From positions 1,984,001 to 2,048,000 of the forward strand of contig NZ_CP156989.1 in the NCBI RefSeq assembly GCF_039880525.1: DNA of 64,000 nt. The letters are read 5' to 3'. Under the pieces are notes generated by a model. The model did not search any database. It was not told the DNA's origin and saw only the letters and a program-made list of their open reading frames with translations. A program made the translations under genes and the position numbers. The DNA comes from Agrococcus sp. ProA11 (GTDB taxonomy: Bacteria > Actinomycetota > Actinomycetes > Actinomycetales > Microbacteriaceae). Every line of letters begins with the position of its first letter. Position 1 is the first letter of the stretch. Of the stretch, positions 1 through 10,482 are shown one piece after another.

Positions 1-139
1 GAACGGAGTGCCGCGAGAGCTTGACATCGAGGGCGGTGGCGCGGGGAAGCAGCTGCGTGACCTTCGTCAGCTTGTCTTCAGCGTATGCGCGGAACCGGTC
101 TGTGATGTCTGCGCCCTTGGCGCCGAACGTGATGTCCAT
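1..139 (-). CDS. hpf: Ribosome hibernation promoting factor, N-terminal part (cut by window edge)
   Basis: The first 46 codons are present; the rest lies beyond the left edge. The protein begins MDITFGAKGADITDRFRAYA and continues EDKLTKVTQLLPRATALDVK, the first strand and helix of the HPF/YfiA fold. This family binds the 30S subunit and dimerises or silences ribosomes in stationary phase. A GGGAGG ribosome site lies six bases before the ATG at 137-139. The position downstream of comF and lpqB matches the usual actinobacterial order, in which secA normally follows. Family assignment is firm; the long or short form cannot be told. Confidence 0.9.
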   Translation of the reverse strand, partial: MDITFGAKGADITDRFRAYAEDKLTKVTQLLPRATALDVKLSRHSV

Positions 140-224
140 CGTGGCCTCCCGTAGTGATCGGCATCGGCGCCTGCGGCTGCTGCGCCGACTTGCGTGCGGT
201 CACTCTACCCCCGCGGACCCTGCG

Positions 225-893
225 TCATGCCAGCCCCACGGGAACCCTCCGCATCGTGCGCGCGACAGCCGCGATGCCGACGGGCCGGCAGCCTGCCGCG
301 CGCAGCGCTCGGATCGCCTCACGGGCGGTCGCGCCGCTCGTCACGACGTCGTCGACGATCACGACCGGGCGCCCGTCGAGCTTCCGCGCAGCGCGTGCCG
401 GCAGCAGGAGCGAGCCGTGTGCCGCCGCCTGGCGCTCGGCGGCGGTGCGCTCCTTCTGGGCTCCCGCCGAGCGGGCAGTCGGGCTGCGGCGCAGCGGCAG
501 CGCCCGAGCGCTCGCACCGCGCACCACGAGCGCCACCGGGTCGAAGCCGCGCTGCCGCAGGCCCGCGCGGCTCGACGGCACGCGCACGAGGGACGCCTGG
601 GGCAGCGCGGCGATCGCGAGCGCGAGCCCTGCGCCGAGCACGCGCGCGGTCGCGCGCCCGCCGTGCTCCTTGCAGTCGACGATGAGCGCTCTCGCGGCGC
701 CGCGGTACTCGGTCGCGGCGACCAGCGGCAGGTCGTCGAGCATCCCCCGCACCGGGCCGGCCAGCAGCAGATCCCTGCACGCGGAGCACACCGCCACGTC
801 GAGCGCACCGCAGCCGGGGCACGCGATCGGCCACAGCACGCTCGCCGCCTCCCGCATCGCCGACGCGCCTGCCATGCCCGCATGGTGCCGCAC
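225..893 (-). CDS. ComF family phosphoribosyltransferase-like protein
   Basis: The 222-residue product has the ComF layout. An N-terminal cysteine cluster (C25, C28, C36, C39 counted from the GTG at 893) probably binds zinc. A PRTase fold follows, with the PRPP-loop motif VVIVDDVVTSGATA at about residues 177-190. ComF proteins are linked to DNA uptake in naturally competent bacteria, but in actinobacteria the role is untested. Later ATG codons at 875 and 883 are also possible starts, because no strong ribosome site decides between them. The gene follows lpqB on the same strand after 58 bases and is probably transcribed with it. Confidence 0.88.
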   Translation of the reverse strand: MRHHAGMAGASAMREAASVLWPIACPGCGALDVAVCSACRDLLLAGPVRGMLDDLPLVAATEYRGAARALIVDCKEHGGRATARVLGAGLALAIAALPQASLVRVPSSRAGLRQRGFDPVALVVRGASARALPLRRSPTARSAGAQKERTAAERQAAAHGSLLLPARAARKLDGRPVVIVDDVVTSGATAREAIRALRAAGCRPVGIAAVARTMRRVPVGLA

Positions 894-951
894 GGCGAGG
901 TCGCCGGGTGCGGGCAGATGGTCTGCCTGTGGATGGCGCGACTGCGCCCGA

Positions 952-2613
952 CTACTGCTGGGTGGCGATGAGCCGGAGCGGCTCGAGGCCGGCCGCCGGG
1001 CTCCAGACCCGACCGCGGAGGGACAGCAGCTCGCCGTCCGCCCCGAGCGCGCGCAGCGTCGTCGTGCCCTCGCTGCCGCCCACGATCGCCTGCACGCCGC
1101 CGCCGGGTGAGGGCAGCTGCTCGGCGACGCCGCCGATCGCGAGCACCGTGATCTGCGGGCGGTCGTCGTCGGTCGCCAGCACCGCCACCTGGGTCGGGCT
1201 GACCCAGGTGATGTCGGCGGCCGCGCCCTCGATCGCGGGCAGCGGGTAGGGCTCGCCGAGCGTCATCGGCTGGCCGTCGGCATCGCGCACGACCGCCATC
1301 ACCCAGAGGCTGCTGGCTCCGCCACCGACGCCGCCGCCCGCGGTGGCGATCGCGAGCCTGGAGCCGTCGCGCGAGAGCTCCATCGCCGCCACCCGGTCGA
1401 AGCTCGGCGGCAGCGGGAGCTCGTTGCGCTCGCCGCCGCGCCACGCGAGCAGGCGTGCGGTGGCGCTGCGCTCCTGCAGCAGCACCCACCCGCTGTCGTC
1501 GACGGTCGGCACCGCGCCGACGTCGGTGGAGATCACCACCGGCTCCGCGTCCGGCACCACCCAGGCCGCGGTCGAGCCCGTGTGGGCCACACCGCCCGCT
1601 GCTCCGACCGTGTAGCTGGTCGCGCCGATCGCCGCGAGCGTAGCGCCGACATCGTCAAGCGCTGGCGCTCCCCCGCCGATCGGGTGCAGCGTCGAGCCCT
1701 CGAGCACGAGCGGTCGCGGGTCGACGTCGCCCTCGTCGAACGGGCCGGCCTCCGCGCTGGAGGCGACGAAGCCCGCGAGCCCCTCGACCTGCAGCCGCAC
1801 CTCGCGCACGCCGACGTCGCGCAGCGACAGCGCGAGCTGCCCGGCGAGCGGCTGCAGGCTGCCGGATCCCAGCTGCTGGATCTGCTCGATGTCGAGCGTG
1901 ACGGTCATGGTGGTGCCGTCGACGCGCGGCGCGCCCACTCGGGACGCCTCCACTGCTCCGGCGGTGGAGACGGCGGGTGAGAGCCAGGTGGACGGCCCGG
2001 CGAGCAGCGCGTCGATGATGCGCTCCGGCAGGGTGGTCGCGGAGCGCTCGAACCAGCGCAGCTCCGGCACGGTGCGAGTGCCGTCCTGCGTGAGCCAGTG
2101 CAGCGTGTGGGCACGGAAGAGCTGGTCGAAGTAGAAGGCCGAGAGCACGATGCCGTCGGGCGCCTGCGAGATGCGCCACTCGCCGTCGACCTGCGCGAGC
2201 TCGAACTCGAGCGTGCGGTTGCCGGTGGTCAGCTGCAGCGCGCCGCCCGAGCTGACCTCCGACTGCACGGTGAGCTGCGCGCCGGCCGTGGTCTCGCCCG
2301 TGAGCGACACCTCCGGCTGCGCGCCCGAGCGCACGATCACCCGCGCATCCGGGTCCCACGTGGATGCGGCCGAACCCGCGAGGTACTCGCGCGCGATCGA
2401 GAAGTCGTCATTCGGGCTGATGGCAGCGGCGAGGAAGCCCAGGATGACCTCCTCCTGCGTGGCGCCGGGCTGCGGCTCCTGCGCGAGGAAGACGAGCACG
2501 CTGCTCTGCTCGCTCGTGTCGACCTCGCCCTCCGCGACCGGGCCGGAGTCGGGGATCGCGACGCACCCGACGAGGCCGAGCAGCGCCACCACGGCGATCA
2601 GCGCGCGCTTCAT
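952..2613 (-). CDS. lpqB: Lipoprotein LpqB, extracytoplasmic partner of MtrB
   Basis: A 553-residue lipoprotein. The signal peptide ends in the lipobox L-V-G-C with the lipidated cysteine at residue 17. A GerMN-like domain and a C-terminal beta-propeller-like region follow, as in mycobacterial LpqB. LpqB modulates the MtrAB two-component system, which controls cell wall and division functions. The start codon overlaps the mtrB stop by four bases (ATGA) and is preceded by a strong GAGGAGGT site lying inside mtrB, so translation is coupled. Length, signal and operon position agree with the family. Confidence 0.93.
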   Translation of the reverse strand: MKRALIAVVALLGLVGCVAIPDSGPVAEGEVDTSEQSSVLVFLAQEPQPGATQEEVILGFLAAAISPNDDFSIAREYLAGSAASTWDPDARVIVRSGAQPEVSLTGETTAGAQLTVQSEVSSGGALQLTTGNRTLEFELAQVDGEWRISQAPDGIVLSAFYFDQLFRAHTLHWLTQDGTRTVPELRWFERSATTLPERIIDALLAGPSTWLSPAVSTAGAVEASRVGAPRVDGTTMTVTLDIEQIQQLGSGSLQPLAGQLALSLRDVGVREVRLQVEGLAGFVASSAEAGPFDEGDVDPRPLVLEGSTLHPIGGGAPALDDVGATLAAIGATSYTVGAAGGVAHTGSTAAWVVPDAEPVVISTDVGAVPTVDDSGWVLLQERSATARLLAWRGGERNELPLPPSFDRVAAMELSRDGSRLAIATAGGGVGGGASSLWVMAVVRDADGQPMTLGEPYPLPAIEGAAADITWVSPTQVAVLATDDDRPQITVLAIGGVAEQLPSPGGGVQAIVGGSEGTTTLRALGADGELLSLRGRVWSPAAGLEPLRLIATQQ

Positions 2614-4307
2614 CGCTCGACCTCCTCAGAGCTAGTGGCGATCGTCGGGTCGACGAGCGCGTTCGGGTGCAGCTCCGGCCCGGCAGGCTGCTGCGCCGCC
2701 TCCGGCGTCGTCGCCGACAGCTCCAGGGGACGCGTGTCGTCCGGCTCCAGCTCGATCGGCGAGGCGACCGCACGCGCTCCCGCGCGCGGCAGCGTGAGGC
2801 GGAACTGGGTGCCGGCGCCGGGCTTCGACCACACGTCGATCCAGCCGCCGTGCAGTGCGGCATCGTCGCGGCTGATCGAGAGGCCGAGCCCGGTGCCGCC
2901 CGTCCGTCGCTGGCGCGACGGGTCGGCGCGCCAGAAGCGGTCGAACACGCGGCTCATCTCGACCTCCGTCATCCCCACGCCGTGGTCGCGCACCGCGATG
3001 GCGGCCGCGTCGGTCGAGGAGTCGACGATCACCACCACCGGCTTGCCCTCGCCGTGATCGATGGCGTTGCCGAGCAGGTTCTGCAGGATCCTGCGGATGC
3101 GACGCGGGTCGACCTCCGCCTCGAAGTGGCCGCCCGGCGCGATGAGCCGCAGCTCGGTGCCGCGCTCGGCAGCGAGCGGCTGCACCGCCTCGATCTCGCC
3201 CTCCGCGAGCCGCACGAGGTTGGTCGGCTCGATCTCCAGCTGCGCGGCGCCGGCGTCGAAGCGGCTCAGCTCCAGCAGATCGGCGAGCAGCTGCTCGAAG
3301 CGCTGGATCTGCGTGTAGAGCAGCTCGACGGTGCGACCCGAGACCGGGTCGAACGATGCGCGCCGGTCGTGCAGCACGTCGCCCGCCAGCCTGATCGTCG
3401 TGAGCGGCGTACGCAGCTCATGGGAGACATCCGAGACGAAGCGCTGCTGCACCGTCGACAGCGTCGCGAGCTCGTTGATCTGCCGCGAGATCGAGTCGGC
3501 CATGCGGTTGAACGAGCGGCCCAGCTTCGCCATCTCGTCCTCGCCCCGCACGGGCATGCGCACGTCGAGCTCGCCCGCGGCGATCCGCGCGCTCGATTCC
3601 GCGGCGATCTGCACCGGGCCGACGATGAGCCGCGCGAGGAGATAGCTGATGAGCGCGATGAGCGCGATGAGCGCGAGGCCGCCGAGGAGCATGGTGCGGT
3701 GCATGAAGTCGAGCGTCTCCTGCGTCGACTGCAGGCTCGTCATCAGGTAGAGCTCGTACTGGCCGGTCAGCGGCACGTCGACCGTCGTGCCGACCACCAG
3801 GCCAGGCTGACCGCCGCTCATCGTCGCGATCCGCACGGACTGGTAGAAGGGGCGCTCGCTGCCGTCGGCAACCGCCGCGCGCAGCTCCTGCGTGAGCAGG
3901 TCGGCGTCGAACGCCTGCGACTGCACGTCGTTCATCGTCAGCAGCGTCTCGGTCTGGCCGTCGGTGCGGAGCATCGCGTACTCGGTCGAGGTGCGGCTGG
4001 AGATGATGTCGGAGATCGCGCCGAGCGCCGTGTCCTGCAGCGCATCCAGCTCACCGCTCGTGAGGTTCTCCGTCACGGCCTCGTTGAAGATCTGCTGCAT
4101 CTGACCGCGCGCCTGCACGGCCTCGACGAGCGCGTCGTCGCGTCGGGTCTCGAACAGGTTCTGGCCGACGGATGCCGACATGTAGCCGAGCACGGTGACG
4201 AGGGCGAGCGTCGACAGCAGCATGCTGGCAGCGACCACGCGAGCGCCCATCGAGCGCCGGAGCAGGCCGGTCGCCCACTCCCACAGCGTGCGGCGTCGTC
4301 CGGCCAC
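2610..4307 (-). CDS. mtrB: Sensor histidine kinase MtrB
   Basis: A 565-residue membrane kinase. Transmembrane segments lie near residues 23-43 and 200-222 and enclose an extracytoplasmic sensor domain. A HAMP domain follows. The H-box SHELRTPLTTIRLAG carries the phosphorylated histidine near residue 295. The N-box (LLGNAIDHGEG), G1 box (RDHGVGM) and G2 box (GGTGLGLSIS) are intact, so the kinase should be active. It phosphorylates MtrA, encoded just upstream with a seven-base gap. The C-terminal tail after the ATPase domain is acidic, proline-rich and probably disordered. Confidence 0.95.
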   Translation of the reverse strand: MAGRRRTLWEWATGLLRRSMGARVVAASMLLSTLALVTVLGYMSASVGQNLFETRRDDALVEAVQARGQMQQIFNEAVTENLTSGELDALQDTALGAISDIISSRTSTEYAMLRTDGQTETLLTMNDVQSQAFDADLLTQELRAAVADGSERPFYQSVRIATMSGGQPGLVVGTTVDVPLTGQYELYLMTSLQSTQETLDFMHRTMLLGGLALIALIALISYLLARLIVGPVQIAAESSARIAAGELDVRMPVRGEDEMAKLGRSFNRMADSISRQINELATLSTVQQRFVSDVSHELRTPLTTIRLAGDVLHDRRASFDPVSGRTVELLYTQIQRFEQLLADLLELSRFDAGAAQLEIEPTNLVRLAEGEIEAVQPLAAERGTELRLIAPGGHFEAEVDPRRIRRILQNLLGNAIDHGEGKPVVVIVDSSTDAAAIAVRDHGVGMTEVEMSRVFDRFWRADPSRQRRTGGTGLGLSISRDDAALHGGWIDVWSKPGAGTQFRLTLPRAGARAVASPIELEPDDTRPLELSATTPEAAQQPAGPELHPNALVDPTIATSSEEVER

Positions 4308-4314
4308 CGCTGGC

Positions 4315-5001
4315 TCAGCCCTGGGGTGCGCCGGCGCGGTAGCCGACCCCGCGCACGGTCGTCACGACCACGGGGTTGTCGACATCGCGCTCGACCTTGG
4401 AGCGCAGCCGCTGCACGTGCACGTTCACGAGGCGCGTGTCGGCCTTGTAGTGGTAGCCCCACACCTGCTCCAGCAGCATCTCGCGCGAGAAGACCTGGCT
4501 GGGCTTCGACGCGAGCGTGACGAGCAGCTCGAACTCGAGCGGCGTGAGCGAGATGGGCTCGCCGCCGCGGGTGACCTGGTGGCCGGCGACGTCGATGTCG
4601 AGGTCGGCGACGCGGAGCGTGCCGGTGTCGCCGCTGTGCTGCGGGCGCAGCCGCGTGCGCACGCGCGCGACGAGCTCCTTCGGGTTGAAGGGCTTCACGA
4701 CGTAGTCGTCGGCGCCGGATTCGAGTCCCACGACGATGTCGGTCGGGTCGCCCTTCGCCGTGAGCATGATGATGGGCACGCCGGATTCCGCGCGGATCTC
4801 ATTGCAGATCTGGATGCCGTCCTTGCCGGGCAGCATGAGATCGAGCAGCACCAGGTCCGGCCGCACCTCGTGGAAGCGGTCGACCGCCTCGGCGCCGTCG
4901 GCGCAGTACTCCAGGTCGTAGCCCTCGCCCGCGAGCACGATGCCGATCATCTCGGCGAGCGCCGGGTCGTCATCGACGACGAGGATCGTCTGCTCCGCCA
5001 T
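4315..5001 (-). CDS. mtrA: DNA-binding response regulator MtrA
   Basis: A 228-residue OmpR-family regulator. The receiver domain has the acidic pair in VVDDDP, the phospho-acceptor aspartate in LLDLMLPG (residue 54) and the lysine in LTAKGD. The C-terminal winged helix includes the typical RLRSKVERDVDNP stretch. The ATG at 5001 is preferred over the one at 5016 because GGGAG lies seven bases before it and the length then equals that of well-studied MtrA proteins. MtrA controls peptidoglycan hydrolases, osmotic response and the link between replication and division in actinobacteria. It heads the mtrA-mtrB-lpqB operon. Confidence 0.95.
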   Translation of the reverse strand: MAEQTILVVDDDPALAEMIGIVLAGEGYDLEYCADGAEAVDRFHEVRPDLVLLDLMLPGKDGIQICNEIRAESGVPIIMLTAKGDPTDIVVGLESGADDYVVKPFNPKELVARVRTRLRPQHSGDTGTLRVADLDIDVAGHQVTRGGEPISLTPLEFELLVTLASKPSQVFSREMLLEQVWGYHYKADTRLVNVHVQRLRSKVERDVDNPVVVTTVRGVGYRAGAPQG

Positions 5002-5103
5002 CGGCGCTCCCTTCATCCTGCAGCCGGCATCACCGGGGGCCGCGGTCGCGCGGCTCTCGTCACTGTATCCGAGCGGACCATGCGAGCGGAGCAGGCGGGC
5101 CGA

Positions 5104-6927
<1,824 letters not shown>

Positions 6928-6987
6928 ATCCCGCTATTGTCCCGCACGCCGGCGCCGGCCGCGCCCACTGCCCGCGCCCGGCCCGCC

Positions 6988-7061
6988 GACTGGTGCGGAT
7001 GCGCCCCACCGATGCGATGCGCCTCATCGGTGCGGATGCGCCCCATCGGTGCGGGCGTGCC
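6988..7061. repeat. Imperfect tandem repeat between ABC-F gene and ispE
   Basis: Two to three imperfect copies of a unit of about 26 bases with the core GTGCGGATGCGCCCCATCGG lie here. An inner pair CACCGATG/CATCGGTG can form an eight-base stem. No ORF of credible codon use covers it. It may be a simple-sequence expansion of the GGATGC motif seen elsewhere in the window. Confidence 0.5.
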
Positions 7062-7168
7062 AGCCCCGGTGGCGCGCAGGAGCACCGGTCGACGACGATG
7101 ACGGGCACTCGGCGGCGCTCGACGTTGGCGCTGGGCGCAGCGGCGCTGCGCGCTGGGCGCTGGGCGCG

Positions 7169-8101
7169 TCAGTCGATGAGGCGGGCGCCATGCACGGGGC
7201 CGGTGACCTTCACCGCGACCACCTTCGCGGTGGAGAGCGAGACCTGCAGCTCGATGGCCGATTCGAGGCTGTCGCAGAGGAAGGCGACGGTCGGCCCGGA
7301 GCCCGAGACGATGCCCGCGAGCGCGCCGGATCGCTCGCCCAACTCGAGCGTGCCCGCCAGCCGCGGCATCAGCCGCAGCGCCGGCGCCTGCAGGTCGTTC
7401 TGCAGCGCATCCGCGAGCATGTTCGCGTCGCCCGCGCGCAGCGCCTGCAGCACCCGCGCATCCACCGTCGGCACGTCATGCGCGGGTGCGATGTCGGCGG
7501 CGTGCAGCGCGCGATGCTCATCGAGCGCGCGGTAGACGTCGGGCGTCGACAGGCCGGCGTCGGCGTAGGCCAGCACCCAGTGGAACTGTCCCTTCGCGAG
7601 CGCCGGGCTCAGCTGGTCGCCGCGGCCGGTGCCCACCGCAGTGCCACCGGCGAGCGCGAACGGCACGTCGGCGCCCAGCTCGCGGGCGATCTCGTGCAGC
7701 GCCTCGCGGCCGAGGTGCAGCCCCCACAGCTCGTCGCACGCGACGAGGGTCGCTGCGGCGTCGGCAGAGCCGCCGCCCATGCCCCCGGCGATCGGCACGT
7801 GCTTGTCGATCGAGAGCGAGACACCGCTCGACACCCGGCCGCGCCGGGCGAGCGCCATGGCCGCGCGGATCGCGAGGTTGTCGGCGCCGGTGGAGAGATG
7901 CTCGTGCGGGATCGGCCCCGAGAAGCGCACCGAGAAGTCGGGGGCCTCGGTCGCTTCGACGAATTCGTAGAGGCTGACGGCCTGGTAGGCGGTCGCGACG
8001 TCGTGATAGCCGTCGTCCTGCAGGGCGCCGACGCCGAGGTGCACGTTGATCTTGCCGGGCGCTTTCGCCCGCACCGTGCTGCCCGTGCTGCCTCGTCCCA
8101 C
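7169..8101 (-). CDS. ispE: 4-diphosphocytidyl-2-C-methyl-D-erythritol kinase
   Basis: A 310-residue GHMP kinase. It phosphorylates CDP-ME in the MEP pathway for isoprenoid precursors. The N-terminal substrate region reads [20 protein letters not shown]. The ATP-binding glycine loop is [17 protein letters not shown]. The C-terminal motif [12 protein letters not shown] is also present. The start is GTG at 8101; a TAGGTT hexamer ends six bases upstream, which suggests a leaderless mRNA. In many actinobacteria ispE follows rsmA. Here the two are separated by a YjbR-like gene and a DUF4287-like gene. Confidence 0.95.
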   Translation of the reverse strand: MGRGSTGSTVRAKAPGKINVHLGVGALQDDGYHDVATAYQAVSLYEFVEATEAPDFSVRFSGPIPHEHLSTGADNLAIRAAMALARRGRVSSGVSLSIDKHVPIAGGMGGGSADAAATLVACDELWGLHLGREALHEIARELGADVPFALAGGTAVGTGRGDQLSPALAKGQFHWVLAYADAGLSTPDVYRALDEHRALHAADIAPAHDVPTVDARVLQALRAGDANMLADALQNDLQAPALRLMPRLAGTLELGERSGALAGIVSGSGPTVAFLCDSLESAIELQVSLSTAKVVAVKVTGPVHGARLID

Positions 8102-8107
8102 GATTCC

Positions 8108-8113
8108 AACCTA
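8108..8113 (-). promoter_or_regulatory. Candidate -10 element of ispE
   Basis: TAGGTT on the minus strand, six bases before the GTG start. The spacing puts transcription start at or next to the start codon. Confidence 0.5.
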
Positions 8114-8171
8114 CTGCCACCGGGAAGTCGTCTCCTCCACGGCAATCGTCGCGCCGCCTGCGCTCCGTCGC

Positions 8172-8177
8172 TAGCCT
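8172..8177 (+). promoter_or_regulatory. Candidate -10 element of the YjbR-like gene
   Basis: TAGCCT, then six bases, then ATG at 8184. No ribosome site lies between them, consistent with a leaderless transcript. Confidence 0.5.
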
Positions 8178-8183
8178 GCCCAC

Positions 8184-8582
8184 ATGGCGCATCCGCTCAT
8201 GTTCGAGACCGCGGATCCGGTGCTGGTGCGGCTCCGCCGCATCGCGCTCGCCATGCCGGGCGCGGCCGAGAAGGTGTCGCACGGTCACCCCGCGTTCTTC
8301 ACGACCAAGGTGTTCGCCTACTACGCGGGCACGACGAAGCAGGAGCACCGCGAGGGCCTGCATCCGCCGCGCCTGAGCGTGCTGCTGGAGCCCGATGAGC
8401 GGCTGGCGATGCTCGAGGAGGGTGCGCTGGAGCCCGCCTACCTCGGCCCCTACGGATGGATCGCCATCGACCTCGCGCACGTGGACTGGGAGCGGGTGGC
8501 AGAGCTCATCGACTCCAGCTTCCGCGTCACCGCGCCGAAGCGCCTCGTCGCGGAGCTTGACGCGCGCTCCCCCTCTGCCTGA
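8184..8582 (+). CDS. MmcQ/YjbR family protein
   Basis: A 132-residue protein of the YjbR/MmcQ (CyaY-like fold) family. It has the typical opening around residues 14-35 (LRRIALAMPGAAEKVSHGHP), the FFTTKVFAYY strand, and a C-terminal stretch WERVAELIDSSFRVTAPKRL. Members are often annotated as DNA-binding, but the biochemical role is poorly defined. It is transcribed divergently from ispE, and each gene has its own hexamer close to the start codon. Length is normal and there is no sign of damage. Confidence 0.85.
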   Translation: MAHPLMFETADPVLVRLRRIALAMPGAAEKVSHGHPAFFTTKVFAYYAGTTKQEHREGLHPPRLSVLLEPDERLAMLEEGALEPAYLGPYGWIAIDLAHVDWERVAELIDSSFRVTAPKRLVAELDARSPSA

Positions 8583-8593
8583 CGACGCACAAG

Positions 8594-8646
8594 TGTCGCT
8601 ATCGGCTCGCAAGCGCCTCGAATGCGCGCCGCTAGCGACAACTCTG
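8594..8646 (+). repeat. 53-bp hairpin repeat, copy 1
   Basis: Identical to 8750-8802. It begins TGTCGCTATCGGC and ends GCCGCTAGCGACA followed by ACTCTG. The outer 13 bases are inverted repeats with one mismatch, so RNA or single-stranded DNA could fold into a long hairpin. It lies just after the YjbR-like stop codon in the 357-base gene-free stretch 8583-8939. Confidence 0.85.
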
Positions 8647-8674
8647 CGCCACGCGGACGCGGAGCATATGGCGC

Positions 8675-8738
8675 GGACGCGGCGGCGCGGATGCGGCGGC
8701 GCGGATGCGGTGGCGCGGATGCGGCGGCGCGGATGCGG
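8675..8738. repeat. 14-bp GC-rich minisatellite
   Basis: About 4.6 copies of GGATGCGGCGGCGC, with single-base variants, lie in tandem. The tract lies between the two copies of the 53-bp hairpin repeat. There are no spacers, so it is not a CRISPR array. Confidence 0.85.
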
Positions 8739-8749
8739 CCTCGGAGAAA

Positions 8750-8802
8750 TGTCGCTATCGGCTCGCAAGCGCCTCGAATGCGCGCCGCTAGCGACAACTC
8801 TG
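8750..8802 (+). repeat. 53-bp hairpin repeat, copy 2
   Basis: Exact copy of 8594-8646 in the same orientation, 156 bases downstream. Exact identity implies recent duplication or gene conversion. Confidence 0.85.
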
Positions 8803-8853
8803 TCCCCGCGCGGGCCGCGGCGCGGGCGCCGCGGCCGGCGGGCAGCCCGGGCG

Positions 8854-8911
8854 GCGCGGGCGGCCGGCAGGGCGCGGGTAGGGCGCGGGCGGCCGGCAGG
8901 GCGCGGGTAGG
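8854..8911. repeat. 29-bp tandem duplication
   Basis: Two adjacent copies of a G/C-only-like unit starting GCGCGGGCGGCCGGCAGG lie just downstream of the DUF4287-like gene's stop codon. No protein signal is seen. This completes the repeat-filled stretch 8583-8939. Confidence 0.75.
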
Positions 8912-8939
8912 GCGCGGAGAGCGCGCGGGCGGGGGCGGC

Positions 8940-9470
8940 TCAGCCGACGGCGGCGGCAAAGAGCGCAGCGATCGCGGCCTTCGCCGTCTGCATCGCCGCG
9001 GCGTCGGGCAGCTTCTCGGCCATCAGGTTGATGGGCGTGCCGGAGGGCTTCTGCGGCTGCGCGGCCGCCACCAGGCGCGTGCCGTCGCGCAGTCGCCACC
9101 GCACCACCGGTTGCGACGCGCCGAGGTTCGCGCGGTGCGCCTCGCCGTGCACCGCCTCCACCGCGGCGCGCACCGTGGCCAGCGCCTCGAGCCGCTCCCC
9201 GGGCACCGTGCGCGTCATCGACACCGCGAAGGTGCCGTCCGCCTGCTGGCCCGGCAGCCGACCCTTGCGATCCTGCTCGAAGTCGACGGTGATGCCCTGC
9301 GCCCACCAGTGGTCGACCCCGTGCTGCGCTACCAGCCACTTGACGGTCGTCGGATGTCTCCACTCGAGCGCACCCGCGGCCTCGAGCAGATCGCGCCACT
9401 CGTCGTAGTCGCGGCCGGTCGCGGCACGCGTCGCCGCCGCTCCCATGCCCCTGTCCATGCGCTCGACCAT
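8940..9470 (-). CDS. DUF4287-like protein with degenerate SRPBCC-like C-terminus
   Basis: The likely product is 176 residues from the ATG at 9470; ATG codons at 9458 and 9446 are alternatives. Residues 15-65 (GRDYDEWRDLLEAAGA, HGVDHWWAQGITVDFEQDRK) match a helical module common in actinobacteria, usually named DUF4287 and often joined to an SRPBCC domain. Here the following part (VSMTRTVPGERLEALATVRA) resembles the start of an SRPBCC domain but is short. Function is unknown. It lies 32 bases after rsmA on the same strand and may be read through from it. The family link is from recalled motif similarity and should be taken as moderate. Confidence 0.65.
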   Translation of the reverse strand: MVERMDRGMGAAATRAATGRDYDEWRDLLEAAGALEWRHPTTVKWLVAQHGVDHWWAQGITVDFEQDRKGRLPGQQADGTFAVSMTRTVPGERLEALATVRAAVEAVHGEAHRANLGASQPVVRWRLRDGTRLVAAAQPQKPSGTPINLMAEKLPDAAAMQTAKAAIAALFAAAVG

Positions 9471-9502
9471 TGCTGCCTCAGGCGGCTCGCGCGCAGCGAG
9501 GC

Positions 9503-10396
9503 CTATCCCATCCCGGCGGAGGGCTCCCCCGCCTCGGCGATGCGGATGAAGTCCGCGAGCTCGAGTGCCTCCCCGCGCAGTGTCGGGTCGACGCCGGCCC
9601 GCTCGAGCACCTCGGTGGCGGCCGCCGACGATCCGTACGCCCCTGCGAGGGCCTGCCGCAGCATCTTGCGCCGCTGCCCGAATGCGCCGTCGATCACTCG
9701 GAAGGTGCGCCGGCGCAGCTCCTCCGAGCCCATCGATGGGCCGCGCCGGAAGCCGACCAGCACGCTGTCGACGTTCGGCACCGGCCAGAAGATCTGTCGC
9801 GAGACGTCGCCCTCGAGCGCCCACGGTCCCCACCAGGCGACCTTCGCCGACGGCGAGCCGTAGGTCTTCGAGCCGGGGCGCGCGGCCAGTCGATGCCCGA
9901 CCTCCGACTGCACCATCACGAGCGCGCGGTCGATCGTGGGGAATCGCTCCAGCAGGTGGATGAGCACGGGCACCGACACGTTGTACGGCAGGTTGGCGAC
10001 GATCGCCTGCGGCGCGAACGGCAGCTCCTCGAGCGTCAGCGCGTCGTGCTGCACGACCTCGAGCCGCGCGTCCGGCTGCTTGCGCGCCGCCGTGCGGGGC
10101 AGCAGCTCCGCCAGCCGCGGGTCGATCTCGACGGCCGCCACCCGCGCGTCCACCTCGGTGAGGCCGAGCGTCAGCGACCCGAGGCCAGGCCCGACCTCCA
10201 CGACGTCGAGCCCGGCGACATCCGCCGTGCGCACGATGCGGCGCACCGTGTTCGCGTCGACGACGAAGTTCTGGCCCCAGCGCTTCGCGGGCGTGAGGTC
10301 GAGCTGCGCTGCCAGCGAGCGGATCTCCGACGCGCCCAGCAGCGTCTCGGCGCTGCGTCGCCCGCCTGCGGAGGGTCCGTCGATCGTCTCGTGCAC
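9503..10396 (-). CDS. rsmA: 16S rRNA dimethyladenosine transferase RsmA (KsgA)
   Basis: A 297-residue SAM-dependent methyltransferase that dimethylates the two adjacent adenines near the 3' end of 16S rRNA during 30S assembly. RWGQNFVVD near residue 38 is the family entry motif. VVEVGPGLGSLT binds SAM. NLPYNVSVPVLIHLLERF holds the NLPY catalytic motif. The start is GTG at 10396, with TAGGCT ending six bases upstream, so probably leaderless. It is transcribed away from the lipoprotein gene at 10483. Confidence 0.95.
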   Translation of the reverse strand: MHETIDGPSAGGRRSAETLLGASEIRSLAAQLDLTPAKRWGQNFVVDANTVRRIVRTADVAGLDVVEVGPGLGSLTLGLTEVDARVAAVEIDPRLAELLPRTAARKQPDARLEVVQHDALTLEELPFAPQAIVANLPYNVSVPVLIHLLERFPTIDRALVMVQSEVGHRLAARPGSKTYGSPSAKVAWWGPWALEGDVSRQIFWPVPNVDSVLVGFRRGPSMGSEELRRRTFRVIDGAFGQRRKMLRQALAGAYGSSAAATEVLERAGVDPTLRGEALELADFIRIAEAGEPSAGMG

Positions 10397-10402
10397 CCGT
10401 CG

Positions 10403-10408
10403 AGCCTA
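10403..10408 (-). promoter_or_regulatory. Candidate -10 element of rsmA
   Basis: TAGGCT on the minus strand, six bases before the GTG start. Confidence 0.5.
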
Positions 10409-10482
10409 TGCCGAGCGCGAGGGCACGCGGATCATAGGCTCACGCGAGACAATCGCGATCCCGACGCCAGTGAGGAGCATCC

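Noticed and set aside
8675-8738. Possible CRISPR array
   Set aside because: The units are contiguous 14-mers without unique spacers, and no cas gene is present.
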